In this document: piece by piece, positions 1 to 8,272 of the stretch | Layout: every line of letters starts with the position of its first letter | Numbering within the stretch: position 1 is the first letter of the stretch | From: Pelomonas sp052436255 | GTDB taxonomy: Bacteria > Pseudomonadota > Gammaproteobacteria > Burkholderiales > Burkholderiaceae_C | DNA: 64,000 nt | Assembly (NCBI GenBank): GCA_052436255.1 | Contig: JBQVNP010000009.1 | Coordinates: 1-64,000 of the forward strand | Reading direction: 5' to 3' | Notes under the pieces: generated by a model | Databases searched by the model: none | What the model saw: only the letters and a program-made list of their open reading frames with translations | What the model was told of the DNA's origin: nothing | Position numbers and translations under genes: made by a program

Positions 1-225
1 ATGATCACGACCAACCTGGACTTCGCCGAGTGGTCCAGCGTGTTCGGCGACGCCAAGATGACGACGGCCTTGCTGGACCGGCTCACGCATCACTGCCACA
101 TCATCGAGACGGGCAACGAAAGCCATCGCTTCTTGCACAGCAGCGCCGTGGCCAAGAAGCGCATCAAGGCGCGTGAGCAGGCTCGCCGGACCGACAAGCA
201 GCCACCACCGGACACAGACGGCTGA
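1..225 (+). CDS. istB: IS21-family helper ATPase IstB, C-terminal fragment
   Basis: This is the last 74 codons of an IS21 IstB, the AAA+ helper protein that works with the IstA transposase. The segment NLDFAEWSSVFGDAK followed by TALLDRLTHHCHI is the conserved C-terminal signature of IstB. The Walker motifs and the rest of the gene would lie left of the window, so the ATG at position 1 is probably an internal methionine. The IS21 terminal repeats follow at about 370-413, so the element's right end is inside the window. Confidence 0.88.
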   Translation: MITTNLDFAEWSSVFGDAKMTTALLDRLTHHCHIIETGNESHRFLHSSAVAKKRIKAREQARRTDKQPPPDTDG

Positions 226-371
226 GCGAGGACTGCGCGGGGGCTGCCGCTACGGGCTCCGCCCTGCGCGGCATCCCCCGCGCCAACTGACCAGCTTCAG
301 GAGGTCTACGAAACAGCCATCGACCTACACTTATCCACAGCCGACCGCCAGGCGGTTGGCATCCATCCCCG

Positions 372-413
372 GGTCAATATTGAATCGGCAGGGTGGGTCA
401 ATATTGGATCGGC
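372..413. repeat. IS21 right-end repeats
   Basis: Two near-identical 19-bp copies lie side by side: GGGTCAATATTGAATCGGC at 372-390 and GGGTCAATATTGGATCGGC at 395-413. Multiple short repeats near the termini are typical of IS21 elements and are thought to bind the transposase. The flanking helicase ORF reads into this sequence and becomes nonsense, so the element end should lie at about 413-420. I could not define a target duplication because the left end is outside the window. Confidence 0.65.
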
Positions 414-1410
414 GCCAACACGTTCCGAAGTGCCTGTACAGCGTGAATCCACGTCCTTCCGATGCGCGCCATTCCAGCAGTTCACCGCACCACTGGTCTA
501 GAAGATCGTTGCCCTCCGTGGAGACGATGATGGTGTCGATGGCGCGTTGCTGGAGCAGCGTCGATGCGATCTGCAGGGCAGTTCGGGTCTTGCCAGTGCC
601 GGTCGCCATCTGCAACACGCCATGCGGTTCGGTAAGGAAGGCGGCGACGGCTTTGCGCTGGTGGGCCCATCGTTCGTCTTCGCGGGCAGGCGGACGTGCG
701 CGTTTGCGGTCGTTCTGTTCAGCTCGCTCTCGGACGAGACCCAACGTGCTGGATGAGACCGGCACGACGACCACTCCATCGTCCTGCCGGGACCATAGGC
801 GCTCCATGTCGTCGTCGACCAACTGCAACCGTACCTCGTCCGCCGGGACCCAGCTCCGGAACACCTGCAACCCTTCATGGTTGCGTCTGTAGCCACCCGC
901 GGTTTCGTTGGCGGAGCCTTCGAAGGCGACCCGAGCGCCATCGCCGAACTCGAATACCCCAATCTTGCGATGAAAGATCCCGTCGGTCGCCTCGCTGGGC
1001 AGTGCGAACTGGAGCTGGAGGGAACCCGAGGCCAGCAACCAAACTAAATAGTCGGCCTGGTGCTGGCGTTCCGCTGGGGCAGACAGGACCGCAGCCACTA
1101 GCGCGTCGCCGCCACGCCGAAGGATGGCCTCACGTTCGGCATGTGATGTCGATCGTTCAATCGCGAGTCGGTCAACGGAGCTCAGCTCAGGCGAGATCAG
1201 CAGCTCGATCGATAACCCGCCATGACCACTCTTCTCCAGCGCCTCGGCCCAAGCCAGCAGCGCGGTGGACGAGAAGTAGCCGGCGGCTCGGCGGTACCGT
1301 GTGGCTTCGCGTAGGCATGGTTTGAAAAACGCATCTGACAGCGAGGTCGAGCCACTGCGGTAGGTGGCTTGGAGGTCGTTGCGCCACTCGGGCACAGTTG
1401 CGGCATCCAC
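414..1410 (-). pseudogene. PLD-helicase restriction protein, 3' end removed by IS21
   Basis: The ORF starts at 1410. It reads an N-terminal phospholipase D-like region (FHRKIGVFEFGDGARVAFEGS: HxK followed by a GS-N-type strand) and then an SF2 helicase start with Walker A motif ATGTGKTRTALQIA. About 40 residues later, after GFTLYRHFG, it runs into the IS21 end and stops at 331. Intact proteins of this layout are much longer and carry the remaining helicase motifs. This type is found beside dnd genes and is annotated there as a phosphorothioation-system restriction enzyme. Here the DEAD/DEAH box and motifs III-VI are missing, so the helicase cannot be functional. It is divergent from dndB. Confidence 0.75.
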
Positions 1411-1654
1411 GGTCGACGGCCGCTAAATCGGCTCGGGCGGGCGCCTAGGCCAACCGCATCGTTTTGATGCGAAGGCACCGAGTGCTGTCGTGGACAACTT
1501 GTGCCGCAATAGGGCGTTCAGCATGAACCTCCTCCGAAAGCGACCGAACGTTTTTGTCGTTGGTCGGCGTTGTTTGCGGACGATGCTAACGCCGAGTCGA
1601 CGCGATTTCGGACGACTTTGGTGGGCAGGCGAGAATCGTGGCTGCCCTCGGTGG

Positions 1655-1694
1655 CCTGGAAGTCAAAAACTGACTTCCAGGGATACACTGGAAG
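1655..1694. promoter_or_regulatory. Inverted repeats in front of dndB
   Basis: The 288-bp gap between the truncated helicase and dndB holds no gene. At 1655-1665 and 1671-1681 there is a perfect 11-bp inverted repeat (CCTGGAAGTCA / TGACTTCCAGG) with a 5-nt centre AAAAC. A third half-site CTGGAAG at 1688-1694 pairs with CTTCCAG at 1674-1680. The cluster ends 4 bp before the dndB ATG. It could be an operator; DndB homologues are known to repress dnd operons. It could also form a 5'-UTR hairpin. Confidence 0.6.
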
Positions 1695-1698
1695 CATC

Positions 1699-2799
1699 AT
1701 GGAGGATCAGGGCTACTTCCACACGTTCCCAGCAGCGCGGGGCACCCAGGCGGGGCGGCAGTTCTTCATCGCCATGTGCCCTCTGCGTGTGATTCCCAAG
1801 CTCTTCGTCTTCGACGAGGAGGAGGTCCCTGCGAATATCCGTGCCCAGAGGACGCTCAACCAGGCTCGCGTGCCTGAAATCGCTCAGTACCTCGTCAGCA
1901 AGCGCGACACGTACGTGATGTCGGCCCTGACGGCATCGGTAGACGCTGCCGTGACCTTCCTTCCCTTCGACGCCGACAAACATACGTCGCTGGGATTCCT
2001 GCAGATTCCCATGGAGGCTCGCATCCTCATCAATGATGGCCAACATCGTCGCGCGGCGATTGAAGAAGCCATCAAGGAGAACCCAGGCCTCGGGATGGAC
2101 AACGTGCCTGTGCTGTTCTTCGTGGATGAGGGCCTGGAGCGAAGCCAGCAGATGTTCGCCGACCTGAACCAATATGCGGTACGGCCAAGCGAGTCGCTGA
2201 CGATCCTCTACGACCATAGCAACGAGACGTCGGATCTCGCGCGCTACCTGGCCGAAGAGTGCATCACCTTCAGGACGCTCACCGAATTTGAGCGTTCGAC
2301 CATTTCCAATCGCTCTACGAAGCTGTTCACGCTCAGCAGCATCAAGCGCGCGAGCCGAGCCCTGCTCAGGAAAGGCCCCAAGGACGGCGTCTCGATTCAG
2401 GAGAAATTGATCGCCAAGGAATTCTGGGAGGCCGTCGCCGAACAGATTCCGGATTGGATCCGGGCAAGGCAGCGCAAGCAGGTTTCTGCCGCGGAGCTGC
2501 GCCAGGAGTTCGTGCATGCGCATGGGGTCACGCTGCAGGCGCTGGGCATGGCCGGTGCGGATCTTCTCGCCACTCATCCTACAAGCTGGCGTGGGCATGT
2601 AAAAAAGCTCGGAAAGCTCGACTGGTCGCGGTCGAACCGTGGTTGGGACGGGCGGGCCATCGTGAATGGCCGGCTCAGCAAGTCCACGTCCAGCGTGCAC
2701 CTCTCATCCAACTACATCAAGCAAGCAATGGGTCTGCCGCTGTCGCCTCGCGACCGCGAGGTCGAGGCCCAGCGCACCAGTGGGCGTTCGCTGAAGTGA
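1699..2799 (+). CDS. dndB: DNA phosphorothioation regulator DndB (DGQHR protein)
   Basis: The 366-residue protein carries the DGQHR signature at residues 113-117 (INDGQHRRAAIEEA), followed by a MFADLNQ stretch typical of DndB. DndB is not needed for sulfur insertion; in studied systems it acts as a transcriptional regulator of the dnd genes. An upstream in-frame ATG at 1570 would add 43 non-conserved residues that read through the inverted repeats, so I prefer the start at 1699 just after them. dndC follows after 20 bp, which implies one operon dndBCDE plus the HNH gene. Confidence 0.88.
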   Translation: MEDQGYFHTFPAARGTQAGRQFFIAMCPLRVIPKLFVFDEEEVPANIRAQRTLNQARVPEIAQYLVSKRDTYVMSALTASVDAAVTFLPFDADKHTSLGFLQIPMEARILINDGQHRRAAIEEAIKENPGLGMDNVPVLFFVDEGLERSQQMFADLNQYAVRPSESLTILYDHSNETSDLARYLAEECITFRTLTEFERSTISNRSTKLFTLSSIKRASRALLRKGPKDGVSIQEKLIAKEFWEAVAEQIPDWIRARQRKQVSAAELRQEFVHAHGVTLQALGMAGADLLATHPTSWRGHVKKLGKLDWSRSNRGWDGRAIVNGRLSKSTSSVHLSSNYIKQAMGLPLSPRDREVEAQRTSGRSLK

Positions 2800-2819
2800 A
2801 CGGCCCGGGATAACGTTTC

Positions 2820-4310
2820 ATGGATCACCTTCCGGTCTCGCGCGAGGACATCCTCCGCATTTATCAGGGCGACTCTCGTCCTTGGGTCATCGGGTACAGC
2901 GGCGGCAAGGACTCGACCGCGGTCACCCGTCTCGTCTTCGAAGCACTGGCATCGCTGCCATCGGAGCGGCGCACGAAGCCTGTTTTCGTCGTGTCCTCGG
3001 ACACGCTGGTCGAGACTCCGCTCGTGGTCGACCTGATTCGCCAGTCGCTGAACCAGATGCGTCAGGCTGCAATTGATCAGAAGCTGCCAATCGAGGTTGC
3101 CGAGCCGGTCACGCCAAAGGTCTCAGAGACGTTCTGGGTCAATCTCATCGGCAAGGGCTATCCGGCGCCTACCCGGCAGTTCCGCTGGTGTACAGAGCGC
3201 ATGAAGATCGACCCGATCAGCGAATTCATCACGGACAAGGTCGCGCAGTATGGCGAGGTCGTCGTGGTGCTCGGCTCGCGCAAGCAAGAGAGCGCGTCGC
3301 GGGCACAGGTGATGAAACGCCATCGGATCGATGGCTCACGACTGGCTCGCCATTCGAGCCTGCTGAACGCGTATGTCTTCACGCCCATCGATGAATGGTC
3401 GGCAGACGATGTGTGGGAGTACTTGTTCTCGGGGCCCGCGCCTTGGGGCGGCGATCACCAGGCCCTGTTCGATCTGTACAAGGGGTCAAATGCCGGCGAG
3501 TGCCCGCTGGTGATCGACACCTCTACACCGTCTTGCGGGAACTCGCGGTTCGGCTGTTGGACCTGCACGGTGGTCCAGAAAGACCGGGCCATGGATGGTC
3601 TCATCGAGACCGGGCACAAATGGATGATCCCGCTGCGAGACTTCCGCAACCTGCTGTACTCGACCACCGACCCGGCGCGCAAGGGTGAGTTTCGAAACGC
3701 GCGCCGGCGCGATGGATCAGTGACGGTGCATCTGAAGACGGACAAGTCGGGCAGCGAGGTCGAAGAAAAGCATGTGCTTGGACCATACCGCCTTGAGTTC
3801 CGCCAGAAGCTGCTCAAGCAGTTGCTTGAAAACCAGAAACTGGTGAACGCCAACAATCCGGGTGCTCCTTACGAGCTGATCACTACGCCTGAGCTGGAGC
3901 AGATCCGGATTGAATGGCGCTTGGATCCCAATGAGCCGGATTGGGAAGACAGCGTCCCGAGGATCTACCGTGATGTCTTCGATGCCGACCTGGAGTGGGA
4001 GCTGAACGACGACTTCATCTTCACGGGCACCGAGGCCGCGCTGATCGACCGACTTTGCGAGGCCAACCAACTGCCAAAACAGCTGTTCATGAAGCTGCTT
4101 GAGTTGGAGATGTCCTTTGAGGGTTACGCCCGACGCTCCAACCTACAGCGCGACCTGCGCGCCCTGTTGAGCCGCGATTGGTCGAGTGAGCAGACCGCCA
4201 TCGCGGCGGCTGGCGACAGAAAACGTTCTAAGAGCTACTTTGAGATGGAAGAGCAGAAGCTTCAGCGTCGCTACTCAGACTACGCAAAGGTGCTAGGCGA
4301 TGCTTCTTGA
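2820..4310 (+). CDS. dndC: DNA phosphorothioation sulfurtransferase DndC
   Basis: The 496-residue protein belongs to the PAPS-reductase/ATP-pyrophosphatase superfamily. The P-loop SGGKDS is at residues 27-32. Cysteines in FRWCTER, GECPL, PSCGN and FGCWTCT are candidates for the 4Fe-4S ligands known in DndC. Working with the IscS/DndA desulfurase it activates the DNA backbone for replacement of a non-bridging oxygen by sulfur. No dndA is in the window, so a housekeeping IscS would have to supply sulfur, as in many dndBCDE loci. The 3' end overlaps dndD by 11 bp, which suggests translational coupling. Confidence 0.93.
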   Translation: MDHLPVSREDILRIYQGDSRPWVIGYSGGKDSTAVTRLVFEALASLPSERRTKPVFVVSSDTLVETPLVVDLIRQSLNQMRQAAIDQKLPIEVAEPVTPKVSETFWVNLIGKGYPAPTRQFRWCTERMKIDPISEFITDKVAQYGEVVVVLGSRKQESASRAQVMKRHRIDGSRLARHSSLLNAYVFTPIDEWSADDVWEYLFSGPAPWGGDHQALFDLYKGSNAGECPLVIDTSTPSCGNSRFGCWTCTVVQKDRAMDGLIETGHKWMIPLRDFRNLLYSTTDPARKGEFRNARRRDGSVTVHLKTDKSGSEVEEKHVLGPYRLEFRQKLLKQLLENQKLVNANNPGAPYELITTPELEQIRIEWRLDPNEPDWEDSVPRIYRDVFDADLEWELNDDFIFTGTEAALIDRLCEANQLPKQLFMKLLELEMSFEGYARRSNLQRDLRALLSRDWSSEQTAIAAAGDRKRSKSYFEMEEQKLQRRYSDYAKVLGDAS

Positions 4311-6321
4311 GAGTCTGATCGTCAGTGACGTTGGAACCTTCCGCGGGCGTCACGTTTTCAACCTGATCCCCGGTGCGAAGAAGGGAAAGAGCCGTCCTAT
4401 CGTCTTGTTCGGCGGCCTCAACGGCGCAGGAAAGACGACCCTGCTCAACAGCATTCGCCTGGCACTCTATGGCCGGCAGTCGTTGGATTCGCTCGTCACG
4501 AACAAGGGCTATGAAAGCGCCCTCCGGGATTTGATCCATGCGCCGTTGGCTCAAATGGCGCGGCCGAGCCAGGCCAGCGTGGAGGTGGTCTTTACCTACG
4601 CGCGGCTGGGGGAGCGTAGCCGCTACCGCGTCGAGCGGCGCTGGGAGGATGCGGGCTCAAGCGTCACCGAGTGGCTGCGAGTCTACAAAGACGGGGCATT
4701 GACTCCCTTGCTGGACGGGGAGGGCGCACAGGGTTTCTTGTCGCAGCTCATCCCCCCGGGAATTTCGCAGTTCTTCTTCTTCGACGGCGAGAAGATCGCC
4801 GAGTTGGCCAATGATGGGTCGGATGAAGTGCTCGCGGAGGCCGTCCGCCGCCTGCTGGGTCTGGATATCGCCGATCGTTTGAACAGTGACCTGTCCGTCT
4901 TTCTTCGGAACCAGCGCGCCGAAGGCATGGACTCTGGCAGCCGGCAGGAGCTGCGAAAACTCGAGGCCGAATACAAGGACCTGTCGGCTCAGATCGACAG
5001 GGAAGAAAAGGAGTTAGCCGAGGAGCTCACCCCCGCCGTTGACGCAGCGCGCCTGGATGTCGAGAAGGCGCAGGCGTTGCTGGTCGATCAAGGCGGTGCC
5101 TGGGCTGTTGACCGCCAGGCGCTTGAGACAGAGCTCAACGAGCTGGGAGAAACGCGTCGTGAAGAAGAGGCAACCTTGCGGGAGGCCTTGTCCGGCGTTG
5201 CGATCTTTGCTTTAGCGCCTAAGCTGTCCGAGAAGGTTGTCAAGACGTCCAATCAGGAGCGAGACGACGGTGATCGTGCGGCGCTGGCGGCGTTTCTGGA
5301 ATCAAAGACCGGAGTGCTGAAAACTCAGCTGAAGGGCATTGCCAGCGCCCGATCTGCGCAGCGGGAGGTCCTCGCCTGCATCGATAGTTGGATAGGTGGC
5401 CTCAGCGGTCCGGCGAAGAAGGGAGGACAGAAGCCTGTTCACGGATTGGCGCGCACGGACGCTGATGCGCTCGATCGTGCCTTGAGTACGAACGCGCCAC
5501 TGGGGTTTGCTGAAGTCACTCACCATGTCGAGAGCATCCAGCAATTGCAGGGCAGGGAAGAGGTCATCCAGGATCGCCTCGCCCATGCTCCTTCGCAGGA
5601 CTCCATCCAGCGGGCGTTCGAGACCTATCAGAAGGCAACCTCCGCGCTCGCAGAGCTGGAGATCAAGCGCAAGCTCCATATCGAGAACCTCCGATCAAGA
5701 ATCTGGTTGGCTATCGCACTGAATCGCAAGATGCGTCGAGTTGACGAGCAGGTTCATGAAGCTAGCTCTACGAGCAAGGCCGAAGACCTGGCCGAGGGCG
5801 TGAGCCACATGATTGGTGCGTTCAAGGATGAGGCGGCGCGCGCGAAGTGCCTACTGCTCGAGCAGCACTTGACGAAGGCTTTTGCCCGTTTGTCGCGCAA
5901 GGAAGATGTGATCCGGTCCGCAAAAATCGACCCGACCACGTTCCGCGTCACGCTGTACAACAGGTCCGGCAAGGTGACGCCCAAGGATCGCCTCTCCGCG
6001 GGGGAAAAGCAGATCTTCGCCATAGCCATGTTAGAAGCGTTGGGGAAGACGTCTGGGCGCAATCTGCCGGTCATCATCGACACGCCGCTCGGACGCCTCG
6101 ATAGCGCGCACCGGGCCAATCTGCTGAAAGCCTATTTCCCACAGGCCAGCCATCAGGTCATCGTCCTGTCGACAGACACGGAGGTCGACCAGAGCTTCTA
6201 TCAAGGTCTGAAGCCCAGCATCTCTCACGCGTACCACCTGGTCTTCGATGAAGTTGAGGGCTGCACGGAGGTCTCACCAGGATATTTCTGGCGCCATCAG
6301 GAGCTCCAGCATGCTGCCTAA
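4300..6321 (+). CDS. dndD: DNA sulfur modification ATPase DndD
   Basis: The 673-residue protein has SMC/Rad50 layout. Walker A (GGLNGAGKTT) is at residues 38-47. A charged region from about residue 205 is probably coiled coil. The ABC signature-like LSAGEKQ and Walker B (LPVIIDTPLGRLD) are near the C-terminus. I see no CxxC zinc hook. DndD provides the ATPase activity of the DndCDE modification complex and is thought to alter DNA structure for modification. It overlaps dndC upstream and dndE downstream. Confidence 0.92.
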   Translation: MLLESLIVSDVGTFRGRHVFNLIPGAKKGKSRPIVLFGGLNGAGKTTLLNSIRLALYGRQSLDSLVTNKGYESALRDLIHAPLAQMARPSQASVEVVFTYARLGERSRYRVERRWEDAGSSVTEWLRVYKDGALTPLLDGEGAQGFLSQLIPPGISQFFFFDGEKIAELANDGSDEVLAEAVRRLLGLDIADRLNSDLSVFLRNQRAEGMDSGSRQELRKLEAEYKDLSAQIDREEKELAEELTPAVDAARLDVEKAQALLVDQGGAWAVDRQALETELNELGETRREEEATLREALSGVAIFALAPKLSEKVVKTSNQERDDGDRAALAAFLESKTGVLKTQLKGIASARSAQREVLACIDSWIGGLSGPAKKGGQKPVHGLARTDADALDRALSTNAPLGFAEVTHHVESIQQLQGREEVIQDRLAHAPSQDSIQRAFETYQKATSALAELEIKRKLHIENLRSRIWLAIALNRKMRRVDEQVHEASSTSKAEDLAEGVSHMIGAFKDEAARAKCLLLEQHLTKAFARLSRKEDVIRSAKIDPTTFRVTLYNRSGKVTPKDRLSAGEKQIFAIAMLEALGKTSGRNLPVIIDTPLGRLDSAHRANLLKAYFPQASHQVIVLSTDTEVDQSFYQGLKPSISHAYHLVFDEVEGCTEVSPGYFWRHQELQHAA

Positions 6322-6691
6322 GCGCCTTCGCATCTCAAAGTCGGCGGCGGACACGCTTAAGCTGCTTAAGAGCCGCACAGGCCTGACGCCGAACATCGTC
6401 TGCCGAATGGCGCTGGTGATCTCGCTTGAGCAGGGCAAGCGAGGGGGCGAGTTACAGCCCGACCAGCTTGGCAGCGAGTTCAATGCGACTACCTTCTTCG
6501 GTGAGTTTGGACTCGTCTTTGAAGCCCTCTTGAGGCAGGTGCATGGCAAGCTTGACGCGAAGCAGAGCGCCACTGTGATCTCGAGTCACGTCGATGCTGG
6601 GCTCGAGATTTTGCGAAAGTCGAAGACGCTGCTTGAACTGGTCGAGCACAGCACGCCGAAGGCAGCCCGGCGCGCAAACTCAAGGCCATGA
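6311..6691 (+). CDS. dndE: DNA sulfur modification protein DndE
   Basis: This small protein (126 residues) starts MLPKRLRISKSAADTLK and continues LTPNIVCRMALVISLEQG, the usual DndE N-terminal pattern. DndE homologues form tetramers and bind nicked duplex DNA. The ATG at 6311 overlaps the dndD stop by 11 bp; the longer ORF start at 6248 lies deep within dndD and adds no conserved sequence. The stop overlaps the HNH gene start in an ATGA junction. Confidence 0.9.
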   Translation: MLPKRLRISKSAADTLKLLKSRTGLTPNIVCRMALVISLEQGKRGGELQPDQLGSEFNATTFFGEFGLVFEALLRQVHGKLDAKQSATVISSHVDAGLEILRKSKTLLELVEHSTPKAARRANSRP

Positions 6692-7650
6692 CCATCGATG
6701 CTGGGCCTTCGTCAGGAGACGAGGTGGCCAGTAGCTTCTTGTCCGCCCTCGACCGGATGGGTATTTACGTCTCACCCAGCGGTCATCGTGCAGTCCACAA
6801 GCCGTTGCTGGTGCTTTTGATGCTTGCGCGCGTGCAGCAGTTACGTCGCGTGCGCGCTTCGTTCGACGAGATTGAAGAGCCCCTTGAGCACCTCATCGCC
6901 GAATTTGGTCGAACGTCGGCCACACGACACCGCGCGCACTACCCGTTCTGGTATCTAAAGTCGGACGGTTTTTGGACGGTCGATTCAGACGACGCACTGG
7001 ACTTCCGTGAGGGCAAGTCAGAGCCGAAAGTGACCGCGTTGCGAAAATTGGGCGTGACAGGGGGCTTCAGCGAACCGGTGGGGTCGCGGCTGCTTTCCGA
7101 CGATGGATTGATCCGTGACGCGGCAATGCGAGTTCTCAGGAATGCATTCCCTGAGACGCGCTACCTCGACGTAATCAACGCCGTGGGCCTGCAGCTCAGT
7201 GTCGAACTTGCCGCTACGCGCAGGGACTCGGCGTTTCGGCGAGAGGTGCTTCGGGCATACAACGCCAGATGCGGTGTCTGTGGATATTCCGGGCGGCTCG
7301 GGCTTCAGCCAGTGGGCATTGAAGCCGCCCACATTCGGTGGGTTTGCTTCGGTGGGCCCAACGAACTCCCGAATGGGATCGCGTTGTGCTCACTTCATCA
7401 CAAGCTCTTTGACGCGGGCGTGTTCACGGTGAGCTCAAGCAATCGGCGGTTGCTTGTGAGCCCCCATTTCGATGGCGCGGACCCGGTCACTGCGTGGCTG
7501 GTAAACGCAGCCGCTTCCAAGGGGTGCCTCATCGCCCCGCTTCGTGTTCACGAGCATCCCGGGGAGAGCTTTCCTGGACTGGCACGCAAGCGAAGTGTTC
7601 GTCTCCGCTCCTCGGTAGGAACGCCGACGGAGGCCGCTCGCGAAGGGTGA
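6688..7650 (+). CDS. HNH endonuclease with a putative sulfur-binding N-terminus
   Basis: The 320-residue protein has two parts. The N-terminal half (HKPLLVLLMLARVQQ, then HYPFWYLKSDGFW) resembles the sulfur-binding domain of McrA-type restriction enzymes that recognise phosphorothioated DNA. The C-terminal half is an HNH nuclease: CGVCG zinc-site cysteines, then IEAAHIRW and NGIALCSLHHKLFD supplying the His, Asn and His residues. It is coupled to dndE by an ATGA overlap and so belongs to the modification operon. Known enzymes of this type cut phosphorothioated DNA, which is paradoxical beside a modification system. The domain call is from pattern recognition only. Confidence 0.78.
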   Translation: MTIDAGPSSGDEVASSFLSALDRMGIYVSPSGHRAVHKPLLVLLMLARVQQLRRVRASFDEIEEPLEHLIAEFGRTSATRHRAHYPFWYLKSDGFWTVDSDDALDFREGKSEPKVTALRKLGVTGGFSEPVGSRLLSDDGLIRDAAMRVLRNAFPETRYLDVINAVGLQLSVELAATRRDSAFRREVLRAYNARCGVCGYSGRLGLQPVGIEAAHIRWVCFGGPNELPNGIALCSLHHKLFDAGVFTVSSSNRRLLVSPHFDGADPVTAWLVNAAASKGCLIAPLRVHEHPGESFPGLARKRSVRLRSSVGTPTEAAREG

Positions 7651-7759
7651 TAACCTTACCGGCAAGAGCTGCCGCCAGACCGAATGGTTAGTGGCGAGCG
7701 CTTGCTGGAGGATGTCCATCAATAGATGCCGCAAGTCTGAGCGGCCAAGAAGGGCGTAA

Positions 7760-8272
7760 ATGCACTGGACGGAAGCGTTGTTGAAGGATCCCGTGGGAGC
7801 GGGACTTCTCGACAATATGAGATCCCCAAGCTTCATCATCTCGCCCGGGGACTTCCATCGCGCGGACATCACTCCGCGGATGAATTGGAACTCCGTCAAG
7901 TTTGAGGCCAGCCAACAAGCCAATTTGCCGACCGATCCTGGGCTCTATGCCTTTGTGATTCGTGTGGGGTTTCCCGGCCTGCCGCCCAACGGATGGGTGC
8001 TCTACATCGGGCAAACCGGGGACGGGGCTAGCCGGGGCACTCTACGTGCGCGGTTTGGTCAGTACTTGAAAGACAAGAAAAAGCCAAAACGCTTGTCGAT
8101 CTTCCTCATGCTGAACGCTTGGGATGGCGCATTGGAGTTTTTCTATGCGCCGCTGCCTGGACGAAAGGCAGACCTCGTCAAACTCGAGACTGAACTCCTC
8201 GGTGCTTTCCGTCCGCCATTTACCGACAGGACATATCCTGCCGCTTACATGAGCCCACGCCATGCCTTCTAA
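7760..8272 (+). CDS. GIY-YIG domain protein
   Basis: The 170-residue protein carries GLYAFVI and, about 20 residues later, WVLYIGQTG, matching the GIY and YIG elements. An Arg-containing helix (LRARFGQYL) and a late LETELLGAFRPPF follow, where the family places its catalytic Glu. A preceding AGGG about 5 bp upstream of the ATG may serve as ribosome binding site. It lies 109 bp after the HNH gene and overlaps the second DGQHR gene by 11 bp, so the two are probably translated together. I know no standard dnd locus with this pair. Confidence 0.72.
   Translation: MHWTEALLKDPVGAGLLDNMRSPSFIISPGDFHRADITPRMNWNSVKFEASQQANLPTDPGLYAFVIRVGFPGLPPNGWVLYIGQTGDGASRGTLRARFGQYLKDKKKPKRLSIFLMLNAWDGALEFFYAPLPGRKADLVKLETELLGAFRPPFTDRTYPAAYMSPRHAF

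Noticed and set aside
1663..2700. Long minus-strand ORF opposite dndB
   Set aside because: It lies antisense to a clearly recognised dndB and has no domain pattern; it is a GC-driven shadow, like several others opposite the vir and lasso genes.
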